Notes: generated by a model from the letters alone, not told the origin. Positions 47,601-57,116 are shown, counted from the stretch's first letter. The stretch: DNA of 64,000 nt from Rhodopseudomonas faecalis (GCF_003217325.1 NZ_QJTI01000016.1:25025-89024), one strand, 5' to 3'. Numbers and translations: made by a program.

Positions 47601-48073
47601 ACCGGATAGCCGATCTCGGCGGCCAGCTTCTTGATGGTCTCAAGATCGTCCGGCAGCGGATCGGTGGCCGGCATCACCGGCACGCCGACCGAGATCGCCA
47701 GATTGCGCGCGGCGACCTTGTTGCCGAGCCGGCGCATGGTGTCCGAGGACGGGCCGATGAAAGTAATGCCGGCTTCCGCGCAGGCATCGGCGAATTCGGG
47801 GCTCTCTGACAGAAAACCGTAGCCGGGATGAATGGCGTCCGAACCGGACAGTTTGGCGACGCGAATAATTTCGGGAATCGACAGATAGGCCTCGATCGGC
47901 CCTAGCCCCTTGCCGACCTGATAGGCTTCGTCGGCCTTGAAGCGATGCAGCGCCAGCTTGTCTTCTTCGGCGAACACCGCGACCGTTTGTAACCCGAGTT
48001 CGTTCGCAGCGCGGAATACGCGGATCGCGATTTCGGAACGGTTGGCGACAAGAATTTTCTTTATTTTCAGCAT
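44624..48073 (-). CDS. pyc: Pyruvate carboxylase
   Basis: A 1149-residue single-chain pyruvate carboxylase: ATP-dependent biotin carboxylation, then oxaloacetate formation from pyruvate. It has an N-terminal biotin carboxylase domain (LVANRSEIAIRVFRAA start; ATP-grasp with GGGGRGMR; EVNPRIQVEHTVTE), a central carboxyltransferase domain (DTTMRDGHQSLLATRMR), the allosteric linker, and the biotinyl domain with Lys1115 in SIEAMKMETAL. It is a complete anaplerotic enzyme. The start at 48073 (MLKIKKILVANR) is chosen over a spurious upstream ATG at 48172. A strong hairpin follows the stop. Confidence 0.97.
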   Translation of the reverse strand: MLKIKKILVANRSEIAIRVFRAANELGLQTVAVFAEEDKLALHRFKADEAYQVGKGLGPIEAYLSIPEIIRVAKLSGSDAIHPGYGFLSESPEFADACAEAGITFIGPSSDTMRRLGNKVAARNLAISVGVPVMPATDPLPDDLETIKKLAAEIGYPVMLKASWGGGGRGMRVIRDEAQLVNDVIVAKREAKAAFGKDEVYLEKLVERARHVEVQILGDKHGNVVHLFERDCSVQRRHQKVVERAPAPYLTEAQRQELCGYAVAIAKATNYVAAGTVEFLMDADTGKFYFIEVNPRIQVEHTVTEQVTGIDIVKAQIHIIEGETIGRPGSGVPAQGDVRLYGHALQCRITTEDPENKFVPDYGRITAYRGAMGFGIRLDGGTAYSGAVITRFYDPLLEKVTAWGTTPEETIARMDRALREFRIRGVATNLAFLEQVISHPKFRDNSYTTRFIDETPELTRGQRRRDRATKLLSFIADVTVNGHPEVRGRAVPPKDAPKPVAPVFDAPIVPGTKQILDERGPKGLADWMLNEKRILITDTTMRDGHQSLLATRMRSHDIVAAAESYARGLPQLFSLECWGGATFDVAMRFLTEDPWERLAQIREKVPNILLQMLLRGANGVGYANYPDNVVRFFVREAAKGGVDVFRIFDALNWMENIRPAIDAVASENKIAEASVCYTGDILDPDRAKYSLKYYVDLAKEMERAGAHVLGVKDMAGLLKPPAAKVLFKALREEIQIPIHFHTHDTSGIAAASVLAAVEAGVDAVDAAMDALSGLTSQPCLGSIVQALRGTERDSGLDPAVIRQLSFYWEAVRTQYRAFESDLRSGASEVYLHEMPGGQFTNLKEQARALGLETRWHEVAQTYADVNRLFGDIVKVTPTSKVVGDMALAMVAAGITIKDVEDPAKDVAFPDSVVQLFRGDLGQPPGGWPKALQAKILKGQPAYTDRPGAKMAPADLEAVRAELAKKTGKDAAAVSDADLASYLMYPKVFTDYARMQEQYGPTAALPTPIYFYGVQPGDEIAIEIEKGKTLVVLAQAIGETDDTGQVKVFFELNGQPRIAKVPNRSATAKIVARRKAEEGNAAHVAAPMPGVVATVAVQAGQDVKAGDVLLSIEAMKMETALHAERDGKIAEVLVSAGSPIDAKDLLIVYG

Positions 48074-48392
48074 GTCAGAGTTCTCCCGGCCGCCTGGGTA
48101 GTGAGAGAGTGCTAACATCGCATTGTTCAGGAACAAAAATTCCGGTGGCGCAGGTAGCCTTATCGTCTGCACGAAAGTCGCTGATCGCGGGAACTGAGCG
48201 GCACATGATCAGTTCCCCTGGCGAGCAGCACGCCAGCAGCAGATATCAGCAGCCGGCAGCAAGCATGCCCCGCTGTTAGTACCCGCCGCAACGCCTTCCA
48301 TGAAGCGGAATATCAGACCCCGACACAGCTCTGATCAGTTGCGCGGAATTGCCGCACCCAACCAAAACCGATTGATCAGCCCAAAACGACAA
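48074..48392. other. Spacer holding the pyc promoter region
   Basis: No gene is seen between pyc and the terminator of the acyl-CoA operon at 48393-48421. It must contain the pyc promoter on the minus strand; no confident boxes were recognised. Confidence 0.4.
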
Positions 48393-48421
48393 AGGCGGTC
48401 CTGACGCCGTCAGAACCGCCT
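48393..48421 (-). terminator. Intrinsic terminator of the acyl-CoA degradation operon
   Basis: AGGCGGTCCTGAC (48393-48405) and GTCAGAACCGCCT (48409-48421) pair with one mismatch around a GCC loop. Read on the minus strand it is followed by TTGTCGTTTT, a modest T-rich tail. It lies 25 bases beyond the last operon gene. Confidence 0.8.
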
Positions 48422-48445
48422 CGTCATTCAGTGAAAGCGTATCGC

Positions 48446-49573
48446 TTACAGGTCGCGGGCGATCACGATGCGCTGCACGTCGCTGGTGCCCTCATAGATC
48501 TGGCAGACGCGCACGTCGCGATAGATGCGCTCGACCGGAAAATCCTTGAGGTAGCCATAGCCGCCCAGCGTTTGGATCGCCGCCGAACACACCGCTTCAG
48601 CCGTTTCCGAGGCGAACAGTTTCGCCATCGACGCTTCCTTCAGGCAAGGCAGCCCGGCTTCGCGCAGGCTGGCGGCGTACAGCACCATCTGCCGGGCCGC
48701 GGCGATCCGGGTCGCCATATCAGCAAGCCGGAACGCGACCGCTTGATGCTCGATGATCGGCTTGCCGAAAGTGACGCGCTCGCGCGCATAGTCGCGCGCC
48801 GCCTCGAACGCCGCCCGCGCCATGCCGACCGACTGCGAGGCAATGCCGATCCGGCCGCCTTCCAAATTGGACAGCGCGATCTTCAAGCCTTCGCCCTCGG
48901 CACCGAGCCGCAGCTCGGCCGGAATGCGCATGTCGTTGAAGGCGAGCTGGCAGGTGTCGGAGGCGTGCTGTCCGAGCTTTTCCTCGACCCGCACCACTTC
49001 GTAACCGGGCGTATCGGTCGGCACGATGAAGGCGCTGATGCCCTTCTTGCCGGCCGCAGGATCGGTGACCGCAAACACGATGATCACCTGGCCGTTCTTG
49101 CCCGAGGTGATGAACTGCTTGGCGCCGTTGATGACGTAGTGATCGCCATCGCGCTTGGCGGTGGTGCGCAGGTTGGAGGCGTCGGAGCCGGCCTGCGGTT
49201 CAGTGAGCGCAAAACCGCCGATCCACTCGCCGCTGGCGAGTTTGGGCAGAAAACGTTCCTTCTGCGCCTCGGTGCCGAACTTCAGGATCGGCATGCAGCC
49301 GACCGAAGTGTGCACGCTCATGATGGTCGAGCAGGCACCGTCACCGACGGCGATCTCTTCGAGCGCCAGCGTATAGGCCACCATGCCGGCATCGACGCCG
49401 CCATAGGTTTCCGGCACCAGCATGCCGAGGAAACCGAGCTGGCCCATTTCGGCCAGCTCGTCCTTCGGGAACGCATGGGCGGCGTCGCGCGCCGCCGCAG
49501 TCGGCGCCAGACGCTCGCGCGCGAAATCGCGCGCGGTGTCGCGGATCTGAGTCTGGATCTCGTTGAGGATCAT
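48446..49573 (-). CDS. Acyl-CoA dehydrogenase (short/branched-chain type)
   Basis: The 375-residue enzyme contains [36 protein letters not shown] and [17 protein letters not shown]. The catalytic glutamate of short-chain acyl-CoA dehydrogenases is present in the YEG motif. The start at 49573 ([16 protein letters not shown]) is chosen because the upstream extension is arginine-rich and overlaps the thiolase end. It is the last gene of an operon with an acyl-CoA synthetase, SDR and thiolase, and terminates at the hairpin 48393-48421. It should carry out the first oxidation of a short or branched acyl-CoA with electrons to ETF. Confidence 0.92.
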   Translation of the reverse strand: MILNEIQTQIRDTARDFARERLAPTAAARDAAHAFPKDELAEMGQLGFLGMLVPETYGGVDAGMVAYTLALEEIAVGDGACSTIMSVHTSVGCMPILKFGTEAQKERFLPKLASGEWIGGFALTEPQAGSDASNLRTTAKRDGDHYVINGAKQFITSGKNGQVIIVFAVTDPAAGKKGISAFIVPTDTPGYEVVRVEEKLGQHASDTCQLAFNDMRIPAELRLGAEGEGLKIALSNLEGGRIGIASQSVGMARAAFEAARDYARERVTFGKPIIEHQAVAFRLADMATRIAAARQMVLYAASLREAGLPCLKEASMAKLFASETAEAVCSAAIQTLGGYGYLKDFPVERIYRDVRVCQIYEGTSDVQRIVIARDL

Positions 49574-49587
49574 AGCTCGCTCACGCC

Positions 49588-50775
49588 TCAGGACAGCCGT
49601 TCGATCGCGACCGCGGTGGCTTCGCCGCCGCCGATGCACAGCGAAGCCACGCCGCGCTTGAGATCATACTTCTGCAGCGCCGCCAGCAGCGTCACCAGCA
49701 CGCGGGCGCCGGAAGCGCCGATCGGATGGCCGAGCGCGCAGGCGCCGCCATGCACATTGACCTTGTCATGCGGCAGATCGAGATCGTGCATCGCCGCCAG
49801 CGCCACCACCGCGAACGCCTCATTGACCTCGAACAGATCGACATCGGCGAGATTCCAGCCGGTGCGCTCGGCGACCTTGCGGATCGCGCCGACCGGCGCG
49901 GTCGCGAACAGGTTCGGCTCATGGGCGTGGGTGGCGTGGCCGACGATCGCAGCGAGCGGCGTGAGGCCGCGCTTCTCCGCCTCCGAACGACGCATCAGCA
50001 CCAGCGCCGCGGCACCGTCCGAGATCGACGAGGAGTTGGCCGCGGTCACGGTGCCGCCGTCGCGGAACGCCGGGCGCAGCGTCGGGATCTTGTCGAGCTT
50101 GGCCTTGAGCGGCTGCTCGTCGATCGTCACCGTGATCTCGCTCTTGCCGGACTTGACCACCACCGGCACCACTTCGCCGGCGAATGAGCCGTCCTTGATG
50201 GCGTTCTGAGCGCGGGTCAGCGAGGCGATCGCAAAGTTGTCCTGCACCTCGCGGGTGAACTGATAGTTTTGCGCGCAATCCTCGGCGAAGGTGCCCATCA
50301 GCCGGCCCTTGTCATAGGCGTCTTCCAGGCCGTCGAGGAACATGTGGTCCATGACGCGGCCATGGCCCATGCGATAGCCGCCGCGCGCGCGATCGAGCAG
50401 ATAGGGCGCGTTGGTCATGCTCTCCATGCCGCCGGCCACCGCCACCTTGGCGCTGTCGGCGATCAACAGATCATGGGCCAGCATCGCGGCCTTCATGCCC
50501 GAGCCGCACATCTTGTTGACGGTGGTGCAGCCGGCCGCCAGCGACAGGCCGGCGCCGAGCGACGCCTGACGCGCCGGAGCCTGACCTTGCCCGGCGGGCA
50601 GCACGCAGCCGAACACCACTTCCTCGACCGCGTCAGCGGCAATGCCGGCGCGCTCGACGGCCGCCTTGATGGCGGTGGCGCCGAGCTGCGCGGCGGTGGC
50701 GTCCTTGAGGTCACCCTGGAAACCGCCCATCGGCGTGCGCGCGGAACCAACGATGACAACGGGGTCGTGGATCAT
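49588..50775 (-). CDS. Acetyl-CoA acetyltransferase (thiolase)
   Basis: A 395-residue thiolase with the nucleophilic cysteine in [12 protein letters not shown] (near residue 89), [17 protein letters not shown] and the C-terminal CIGGGEATA motif. It cleaves 3-ketoacyl-CoA to acetyl-CoA and a shorter acyl-CoA, or runs in reverse. It is 48 bp downstream of the SDR gene. Combined with its neighbours it completes a beta-oxidation-like spiral for a short or branched substrate. Confidence 0.94.
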   Translation of the reverse strand: MIHDPVVIVGSARTPMGGFQGDLKDATAAQLGATAIKAAVERAGIAADAVEEVVFGCVLPAGQGQAPARQASLGAGLSLAAGCTTVNKMCGSGMKAAMLAHDLLIADSAKVAVAGGMESMTNAPYLLDRARGGYRMGHGRVMDHMFLDGLEDAYDKGRLMGTFAEDCAQNYQFTREVQDNFAIASLTRAQNAIKDGSFAGEVVPVVVKSGKSEITVTIDEQPLKAKLDKIPTLRPAFRDGGTVTAANSSSISDGAAALVLMRRSEAEKRGLTPLAAIVGHATHAHEPNLFATAPVGAIRKVAERTGWNLADVDLFEVNEAFAVVALAAMHDLDLPHDKVNVHGGACALGHPIGASGARVLVTLLAALQKYDLKRGVASLCIGGGEATAVAIERLS

Positions 50776-50823
50776 GGAAGTCCTCCCGGGACGTGAGCTA
50801 TTGGCTTGGTTGAAGCGTTATTG

Positions 50824-51588
50824 TCAGCGCGCGGCCATGCGCAGCGCGCCGTCGAGGCGGATCACCTCGCCATTCAACATGGTATTGGCGATGATGTGCT
50901 GCACAAGGCCCGCATATTCCGACGGACGGCCAAGGCGCGGCGGGAACGGCACGCTCTTGCCGAGCGCATCCTGCACTTCCTGCGGCATGCCGGCCATCAT
51001 CGGCGTCTCGAAGATGCCGGGCGCGATGGTGACGACGCGGATGCCGTGCTGCGCCAGTTCGCGCGCCACCGGCAGCGTCATCGCCGCAACGCCGCCCTTG
51101 GAGGCCGAATAGGCCGCCTGGCCGATCTGACCGTCGAACGCCGCGACCGAGGCGGTGTTGATGATCACGCCGCGCTCGCCTTCTTCATTGGGCTGCTGCT
51201 GCATCATCGCTTCGGCGGCGAGCCGGATCATGTTGAAGGTGCCGACCAGATTGATCGAGATGGCACGCGCGAAGCTGGCGAGCTGATGCGGGCCCTTGCG
51301 GCCGACCACCTTCTCGCCGGGCGCAACGCCCGCGCAGTTGACGAGGCCGGACAGCTGACCAAGCTCCTGCGCCAGCTTCACCGCCGCCTGGCCGTCTTCT
51401 TCCTTGGTGACGTCGGTGGTCAGGAAGCGGAAATGGCCGCCGAGTTCAGCCTCGAGCGCCGCACCCGCGGTCTGATTGAGGTCGAGACCGACCACCTTGG
51501 CGCCAGCGGCGACCAGGCTGCGGGCGGTGGCGGCGCCAAGCCCGGAGGCAGCGCCGGTGACCAGGAACACGCGATCCTTGATGTTCAT
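50824..51588 (-). CDS. SDR-family 3-hydroxyacyl-CoA dehydrogenase (type-2-like)
   Basis: The 254-residue short-chain dehydrogenase has Rossmann motif [13 protein letters not shown] near residue 11, NCAG region VNCAGVAPG, and the active-site [10 protein letters not shown]. It resembles HSD17B10-type 3-hydroxyacyl-CoA dehydrogenases. It would oxidise the 3-hydroxyacyl-CoA to ketoacyl-CoA with NAD. An enoyl-CoA hydratase gene is not present in the operon and must come from elsewhere. Confidence 0.9.
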   Translation of the reverse strand: MNIKDRVFLVTGAASGLGAATARSLVAAGAKVVGLDLNQTAGAALEAELGGHFRFLTTDVTKEEDGQAAVKLAQELGQLSGLVNCAGVAPGEKVVGRKGPHQLASFARAISINLVGTFNMIRLAAEAMMQQQPNEEGERGVIINTASVAAFDGQIGQAAYSASKGGVAAMTLPVARELAQHGIRVVTIAPGIFETPMMAGMPQEVQDALGKSVPFPPRLGRPSEYAGLVQHIIANTMLNGEVIRLDGALRMAAR

Positions 51589-51624
51589 TGTTCTGTCCAG
51601 TTTCTTGAATGCGTTGTTGCGGGT

Positions 51625-53292
51625 TCAGTGCGACGACGACGAGGAGGTCTGATCGACCTCGCGCTTGCGCAGCACGAAGCGCTGCAGCTTGCCGCTCGGC
51701 GTCTTCGGGAGCTGCTCCAGGAATTCGATCTCACGCGGATAAGCGTGCGCCGACAGCCGCTTCTTGACGTATTGGCGCAGCTCTTCGGCGAGCTGCTCGC
51801 TGCCCTGATAGTCGGACGCCAGCACCACATAGGCCTTGACGATTTCGGTGCGCTCCGGATCGGGCTTGCCGATCACCGCCGCCTCGATCACCGCCGGGTG
51901 CTCGATCAGCGCGCTTTCGACGTCGAACGGGCCGATGCGATAGCCGGACGAGGTGATGACGTCGTCGGCGCGGCCGACGAAGCTCACCGAGCCATCGGCT
52001 TCGAGTTCGACGGTGTCGCCGGTGCGGTAGTAACCGCCGGCGATCGCCGGGGTTTCCTGCTGCCAATAGCCGGTGAACCACATCAGCGGCGAACGGTTGA
52101 GATCGACCGCGAGCACGCCCGGCACATTGGCCGGCAATTCGCGATTCTCGTCGTCGAGCACCGCGACGCGGAAGCCCGGCATCGCAAAGCCGGCCGAGCC
52201 CGGACGCACGGCATGGCGCAGGCCGTGGTGGTTGTTGACCGCCATGCCCAGCTCGGTCTGGCCGTAATGATCGTGGATCGGCACGGCGAGATGCTCGGCG
52301 AACCAGCGGATCACTTCCGGATTGAGCGGCTCACCGGCGCTGCTGACCACGCGCAGCTGGCCCTTGACGCCGGCGGCGGCTTCCGGACCGGCGGCGATCA
52401 GCAGCCGGTAAGCAGTCGGGGCGCCGGCGAGATTGGTGATGCCGTGGCGCTTGATGATCGAATAGGTGCTCTCGGCCGTGAACGCGCCCTCATAGAATGT
52501 GGTGGTGTGGCCGAGCAGCAGCGGACCGGTGACGGCGTAGTACAGGCCATAGGCCCAGCCCGGATCGGCGATGTTCCAGAACTTGTCGTCCGGACGCAGA
52601 TCAACCGCGTCGCGCATATAGGAATAGAACGCCGGCAGCGCCGACAGCGGCACCGGCACGCCCTTCGGCAGACCCGTGGTGCCGGAGGTCGACATCATCA
52701 GGAACAGATCGCTGCCCTTGCGCAGCACCGGCTCGAAGCTGGACGATTTCGCTGCCAGCTCGGCGCGGAAATCGAGGTCGCCAGCGGCCACGGTCTCGCC
52801 GGGGCGGGTCACCACCGCCACCGTCGGACGGCCGGCCACTTCGTCAAGCTTGGCCCGGTTGATGGTGTCAGTCACCACCAGCTTGGCGGCGCTCATATTG
52901 ATGCGGTGTTCGATCGCCTTCGGGCCGAACGCGGTGAACAGCGGCTGATAGACCGCGCCGGCGCGCCAGGTGCCGAGGATGGTGGCGAGCAATTCGGGGG
53001 TGCGGGGCAGCATGCCGGCGACGACGTCGCCCGGCTTGACGCCCTGTTCGGTCAGAAGATTGGCGACCTTGGCCGACAATTCCTGCATTTCGGCAAAGGT
53101 GAAGCTGGCGCGCTGGCCGGTGGCGCTCTCCCAATTGAGCGCAATGCCGCCCGAGGCGACATGGCGATCACAACATTCCACGCAAACATTGAGCCCGGTC
53201 TTCAGGCTGCCCGCGAACAGCGGCTCGAAATCTTCCAGCCGGAAATTGGCGACGGCATCCGCATAATCGGCGGGTTTGGTGGCGTTGCTCAT
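51625..53292 (-). CDS. AMP-dependent acyl-CoA synthetase (acetyl/medium-chain type)
   Basis: A 555-residue ANL-superfamily enzyme with STSGTTGLPKGVPVPLS (P-loop, near residue 200), YGQTELGMAVN, and the terminal lysine motif PKTPSGKLQRFVLR. It activates a carboxylic acid to the CoA ester that feeds the SDR, thiolase and dehydrogenase downstream. Substrate identity is not determinable; sequence length fits short/medium-chain synthetases. It is the first gene of the operon, divergent from the AraC regulator by about 190 bp. Confidence 0.92.
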   Translation of the reverse strand: MSNATKPADYADAVANFRLEDFEPLFAGSLKTGLNVCVECCDRHVASGGIALNWESATGQRASFTFAEMQELSAKVANLLTEQGVKPGDVVAGMLPRTPELLATILGTWRAGAVYQPLFTAFGPKAIEHRINMSAAKLVVTDTINRAKLDEVAGRPTVAVVTRPGETVAAGDLDFRAELAAKSSSFEPVLRKGSDLFLMMSTSGTTGLPKGVPVPLSALPAFYSYMRDAVDLRPDDKFWNIADPGWAYGLYYAVTGPLLLGHTTTFYEGAFTAESTYSIIKRHGITNLAGAPTAYRLLIAAGPEAAAGVKGQLRVVSSAGEPLNPEVIRWFAEHLAVPIHDHYGQTELGMAVNNHHGLRHAVRPGSAGFAMPGFRVAVLDDENRELPANVPGVLAVDLNRSPLMWFTGYWQQETPAIAGGYYRTGDTVELEADGSVSFVGRADDVITSSGYRIGPFDVESALIEHPAVIEAAVIGKPDPERTEIVKAYVVLASDYQGSEQLAEELRQYVKKRLSAHAYPREIEFLEQLPKTPSGKLQRFVLRKREVDQTSSSSSH

Positions 53293-53481
53293 CGTGGTTC
53301 CCTCTCATCTCTCGCTGTTTGGCCATTGTTGACGTGCTGGCCTTGGACCGGCCCGACGCACAGCGCCGGCGATTTTCCGGTGCGAACTAAGCCGTAAAGC
53401 CGTGTGGCAAACCATGACAAAAGCGGTCTAAGTTGCTGAGCGATTTTGCAACACAAGGACGCGCCGGGGAGGACGCCGCAA

Positions 53482-54489
53482 TTGGATCGCAAAATGATAT
53501 CGCCGCTGTTCGTGGACGAGGTGGCAGACTGTCTGCGCCGCAGCGGGCTGGCGCCCGGGCCGGTGCTGGCCAAGGCCGGGCTGCCGGAACAGGTGCGGGC
53601 GCCGGTGTCGGCCGAACAATTCGGCGCGCTGTGGCTGGCGGTGGCGGCGGCCATGGACGACGAGTTTTTCGGGCTCGGCGGCCGGCCGATGCGGCCGGGA
53701 TCATTCACGCTGCTATGCCATGCGGTGCTGCATGCCAGCACGCTGGAACAGGCGCTGAACCGGGCGCTGCGCTTTCTGAAAGTGACGCTCGACGATCCGT
53801 CGGGCACGCTGGTGCAGGACGGCGGGCTCGCCAAGATCGTGCTGCATGACAAAGCCGCGCCGCGCACCGCCTTCGCCTATCGCACCTTCTGGATTCTGGT
53901 GCATGGCATCACCTGCTGGCTGGTGGGCCGGCGCATTCCGCTGCGCCGCGTCGATTTCACCTGCGGTCCGCCGCTTTATGCCGCCGACTACCGGCTGTTT
54001 TTCGGCGCGCCGGTGCGCTTCAACCAGCCGGAAAGCGTGATGGCGTTCGACGCCAGCTATCTCAAGCTGCGCACCATGCGCACCGAACGCTCGTTACGGG
54101 AGTTTTTGCGGCACGCGCCGGCCAATATCGTGGTGCGCTATCGCCATGATGCGGGTCTCGCAGCCGCGATCCGCACCAAACTGCGAGCCACGCCGCCGAC
54201 CGCCTGGCCCAATTTCGAGACGCTGGCTAAGCAGCTGCGGATTCCGGTCTCGACCTTGCGGCGCCGGCTGCTCGTTGAAGGCCAGACCTACCAGAACATC
54301 AAGGACGAAATCCGCCGCGTGCTGGCGATCCGCTGGCTGGCCGATAGCGAACGCCCGGTCAGCGATATCGCCGCCGATCTCGGCTTTGCCGAGCCGAGCG
54401 CTTTTCATCGCGCGTTCCGCAAATGGATGGCCAAGAGCCCGGGCGCATTCCGCCGCGAAGTGTTGAGCGAGGCCAGCGAAGCTGGTTAG
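53482..54489 (+). CDS. AraC-family regulator
   Basis: The 335-residue protein has an N-terminal arabinose-binding-like sensor domain (LFVDEVADCLRRSGLAPGPV, FTLLCHAVLHASTLEQALN) and a C-terminal double helix-turn-helix with FETLAKQLRIPVSTLRRRL and VSDIAADLGFAEPSAFHRAF. The start TTG at 53482 is preferred because GGGGAGGA (53466-53473) is ideally spaced. ATG at 53494 is a shorter alternative. It is divergent from the acyl-CoA operon and likely activates it on an acyl substrate. Confidence 0.88.
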   Translation: MDRKMISPLFVDEVADCLRRSGLAPGPVLAKAGLPEQVRAPVSAEQFGALWLAVAAAMDDEFFGLGGRPMRPGSFTLLCHAVLHASTLEQALNRALRFLKVTLDDPSGTLVQDGGLAKIVLHDKAAPRTAFAYRTFWILVHGITCWLVGRRIPLRRVDFTCGPPLYAADYRLFFGAPVRFNQPESVMAFDASYLKLRTMRTERSLREFLRHAPANIVVRYRHDAGLAAAIRTKLRATPPTAWPNFETLAKQLRIPVSTLRRRLLVEGQTYQNIKDEIRRVLAIRWLADSERPVSDIAADLGFAEPSAFHRAFRKWMAKSPGAFRREVLSEASEAG

Positions 54490-54519
54490 CGCCGCATCGG
54501 CGCGGCTCGTACCAATGAC

Positions 54520-54610
54520 CGTCATGCCCGCGCTTGTCGCGGGCATCCACGTCTTGAGATCGCCGCAAGATCGAAGACGTGGATGGCCGGGACGGAGCCC
54601 GGCCATGACG
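54520..54610. repeat. Palindromic intergenic repeat, family A
   Basis: GCCCGCGCTTGTCGCGGGC and GGCCGGGACGGAGCCCGGCC hairpins are linked by CATCCACGTCTT and AAGACGTGGATG, bounded by CGTCATG and CATGACG. It lies between the convergent AraC and TonB-receptor genes. Confidence 0.92.
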
Positions 54611-54642
54611 CTTCGAGTGGTTGCTATCAATCGCGGCGGGTA

Positions 54643-56829
54643 TCAGAACGTGCCCTTCATGCCGATATGAAAAGTCCGCCCCGGCTCCGGAAAACCCCAG
54701 GCCAGCGCATATTCATGGTCGAAGATGTTCCGCACCCCGGCCGACACCATCAAATCATCGCGCAGCTTGTATTCCGCGATGAAGTTGGCGAGCAGATAGG
54801 TGCCGGTCTTGACGTAGCTGTTCACCGACTTGTTGCCGATCACCTGATTTTTCTGCGACCAACGGTCATCGGCGAACTGCAAACTCGGCGTCAGCGTCAG
54901 CGCTTCGACCGGATTGTAGCTCGCATAGACCATGCCCTTCACGGTCGGAATCCCGGTCTGCTGAATGGTCGGATCGGTCGGGTTCTCCAGCACATTATGG
55001 ATGTAGGAGACATTGCCGCCGACCAGCAGCGTCGCGGCCAGCGCGTAGTCGAGCGCGAAATCGACGCCGTAACGATAGCCGTCGCCGACATTCTGGTTCT
55101 GGGTGATGGCCGACACCTTGCCCGAAATCGGGTCGGTGTAGCTCTTGCCGGTGGCCACCGACTGGATCATGTCGCGCACCAGGGCGTAATAGACCAGCAC
55201 CGAGACCTGGCTCCTGGGCGCAAAGGCGTTGGTCCAGCCGAGCTGATAGTTGACCGCCCGCTCTGGCAACAGGTCGGGATTGGACGCCGCGGTGCCGAAC
55301 CTTGAGCTGAAGCGCTCGAACAGTGTCGGAAACCGGGTGCGATCGGAGATGTTAAAGAACAGCTTGGCGGTGTCCGAATAGCGCCAGATCGCCGCGGTCT
55401 GCCAATTGAACGCCGAACCATTGGTCAGCCGGTAGTTGATCCAATAGGGCTCGTAATAGGTGCCGGACTTGTATTGTCCGACCACATATTCCTCGGCCCG
55501 ATTGAGATGGCGCCAGTCATAGCTCGCGCCCTGCACCCAGTCGAAGCGCGGGCCGATATGCACGGTGTTTTCGGCCGCAATCGAATAAGTGTCTTCGGTA
55601 GAATTCTGCTTCGGCTCGACGAAACAGGTTTCGCTCACGGTCTTGGTGGTGGCGCAGCTTGCGCTTTTCGGCGTGGTGGTGCCGTTCAAGCCGTATTTAT
55701 CGGTGAACAGATCGTTCCACTCACCATGATTGTCGCGGCGCACATGGCTGGCGAGCTTCAGCGTATCGAGGCTGCCGAATTCCTTGGCGAGTTCGACGGT
55801 GTTGCCGATGGCCCAGTCCTGATAGATCGAGCGCGACGCGCTGGTGCTGTAGCGCTGGGTCTGCGCCGGGTTGTCCCACATGTCGATGGCGTTGTCGAAG
55901 GTCTCCCAGAACGTCCGGGTCTTGACGTAGGCATCATCGCCGATCTCGGTCTTGGTCGCCGCCGACAAGATCTGCACGTTCCAGGATGGCCACGACCAAT
56001 AACGCTGCGACGCGGTCGGCTCGACATTGTAGGGCGCGCTTTTGCGGCCGTCGTGCTTGATGAAATTGATCGAGTACTCGTCGGTGGCGTTCGGTGTCCA
56101 ACCCGCTTTCAGGTTGACGTTCCAGTCGTTCGACTCGGAATTGTCGCGGCGGCCGCCATTCTCGATCGAGGTCGGCGTAAAACTGGCGGGCAGTTCCCAG
56201 CCCTCGACTTTGCGCCAGGTGGCGCTGGCCTGGAGGTAGTAATCGTCCTGCTTACTGCCGACCCGGCCATAATTCTTGAAGCCATCGAACGCGCCGGTGC
56301 GGCCGAAATCGGCCTGGCTGCGCCACTCGCCTTCAAAAGCCTTCACCGGCTTCTTGGTGACCAGGTTGACGGCGCCGCCGAGCCCGCCCGGCCCGTCCAG
56401 CACCGAGACATAGCCCTTGGCGATCTGGATCTGCGAGACGTCGTCGGTCAGGAAACGCGAGAAGTCGATGCGGTTGTCGGCCGGCAGATAGATGCGCACG
56501 CCGTCAATCGACAGCGGCACCTGCAGCCGGTCAAAACCGTGAATGAAAATGTTGCTGTCGTTGCGCTGATTGCCGCTCGGCGAGGAATTGACGCCCGGCA
56601 CCAGATCAAGCGCCTTATCGACCGTGTTGGTCTTGAAGCGCTCCATCTGCGAATTCGGCACGGTGCTGCCGCCGAAATCGTTGAACTCCGAGCCGCCCTC
56701 GGCCGGCGCCGTGACGTTGATCTGCCCCAGCTCATAGACGCCCTTACTGCTGCCCGCGACCGCCGCGTCAACGGCCGTGACCGTCGCGGCGCTGGCAAGC
56801 AGCATGGTGACTCGGGTCATTCGTTTCAT
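54643..56829 (-). CDS. TonB-dependent outer-membrane receptor of the modE-linked locus
   Basis: A 728-residue receptor with signal peptide (MTRVTMLLASAATVTAVDA), a TonB-box-like YELGQINVTA (32-41) and a plug domain (KALDLVPGVNSSPSG, LDGPGGLGGAVNLVTKKP). A beta-barrel ends in GRTFHIGMKGTF with the terminal phenylalanine of outer-membrane proteins. One loop carries a Cys pair (SCATTKTVSETCF). Family similarity alone suggests a metal-chelate receptor. The start at 56829 is chosen because 85 upstream residues are unlike a leader. It is divergent from the TrmO/ABC/modE genes, so the ligand may be a molybdate or tungstate complex rather than an iron siderophore. Confidence 0.88.
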   Translation of the reverse strand: MKRMTRVTMLLASAATVTAVDAAVAGSSKGVYELGQINVTAPAEGGSEFNDFGGSTVPNSQMERFKTNTVDKALDLVPGVNSSPSGNQRNDSNIFIHGFDRLQVPLSIDGVRIYLPADNRIDFSRFLTDDVSQIQIAKGYVSVLDGPGGLGGAVNLVTKKPVKAFEGEWRSQADFGRTGAFDGFKNYGRVGSKQDDYYLQASATWRKVEGWELPASFTPTSIENGGRRDNSESNDWNVNLKAGWTPNATDEYSINFIKHDGRKSAPYNVEPTASQRYWSWPSWNVQILSAATKTEIGDDAYVKTRTFWETFDNAIDMWDNPAQTQRYSTSASRSIYQDWAIGNTVELAKEFGSLDTLKLASHVRRDNHGEWNDLFTDKYGLNGTTTPKSASCATTKTVSETCFVEPKQNSTEDTYSIAAENTVHIGPRFDWVQGASYDWRHLNRAEEYVVGQYKSGTYYEPYWINYRLTNGSAFNWQTAAIWRYSDTAKLFFNISDRTRFPTLFERFSSRFGTAASNPDLLPERAVNYQLGWTNAFAPRSQVSVLVYYALVRDMIQSVATGKSYTDPISGKVSAITQNQNVGDGYRYGVDFALDYALAATLLVGGNVSYIHNVLENPTDPTIQQTGIPTVKGMVYASYNPVEALTLTPSLQFADDRWSQKNQVIGNKSVNSYVKTGTYLLANFIAEYKLRDDLMVSAGVRNIFDHEYALAWGFPEPGRTFHIGMKGTF

Positions 56830-57105
56830 CAGGCCCCCCTTAGGCTCACGCGTCCGCGTCGACAGGTCGGCGCCGCAGCCCACGCGGATGGCGCGCGGCG
56901 CAAGATCGTGACGATTGACTGGCAGCAAGCAGCGGCAGCGATGACTGCGCTGCGGCGAACAGGGCCGAGGATGAGGGGTGCTAACAGCGACCGACCGGCC
57001 GCTGACCTGCAAGGAAGTTGGCACCTCGATTGCACTGCAACAGCAGTGAGGGATCGAGGACAGTGCACGCGCCGCATCGGCCAATCGCCATTTTATTTAT
57101 TTCAT

Positions 57106-57116
57106 TTACATATATT
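57106..57116. promoter_or_regulatory. Repeated AT-rich motif, copy A (TonB-receptor side)
   Basis: TTACATATATT with following AGCG. On the minus strand this reads CGCTAATATATGTAA, resembling one arm of the ModE consensus CGnTATATA. The same 11-mer recurs 301 bp away. This is a half-site only; a full dyad is not evident. A match to ModE is an inference. Confidence 0.45.

Noticed and set aside
50806..53397. A plus-strand ORF of 863 codons opposite the SDR and acyl-CoA synthetase genes
   Set aside because: Runs across two genuine minus-strand genes and the spacer. Composition is that of an antisense shadow.
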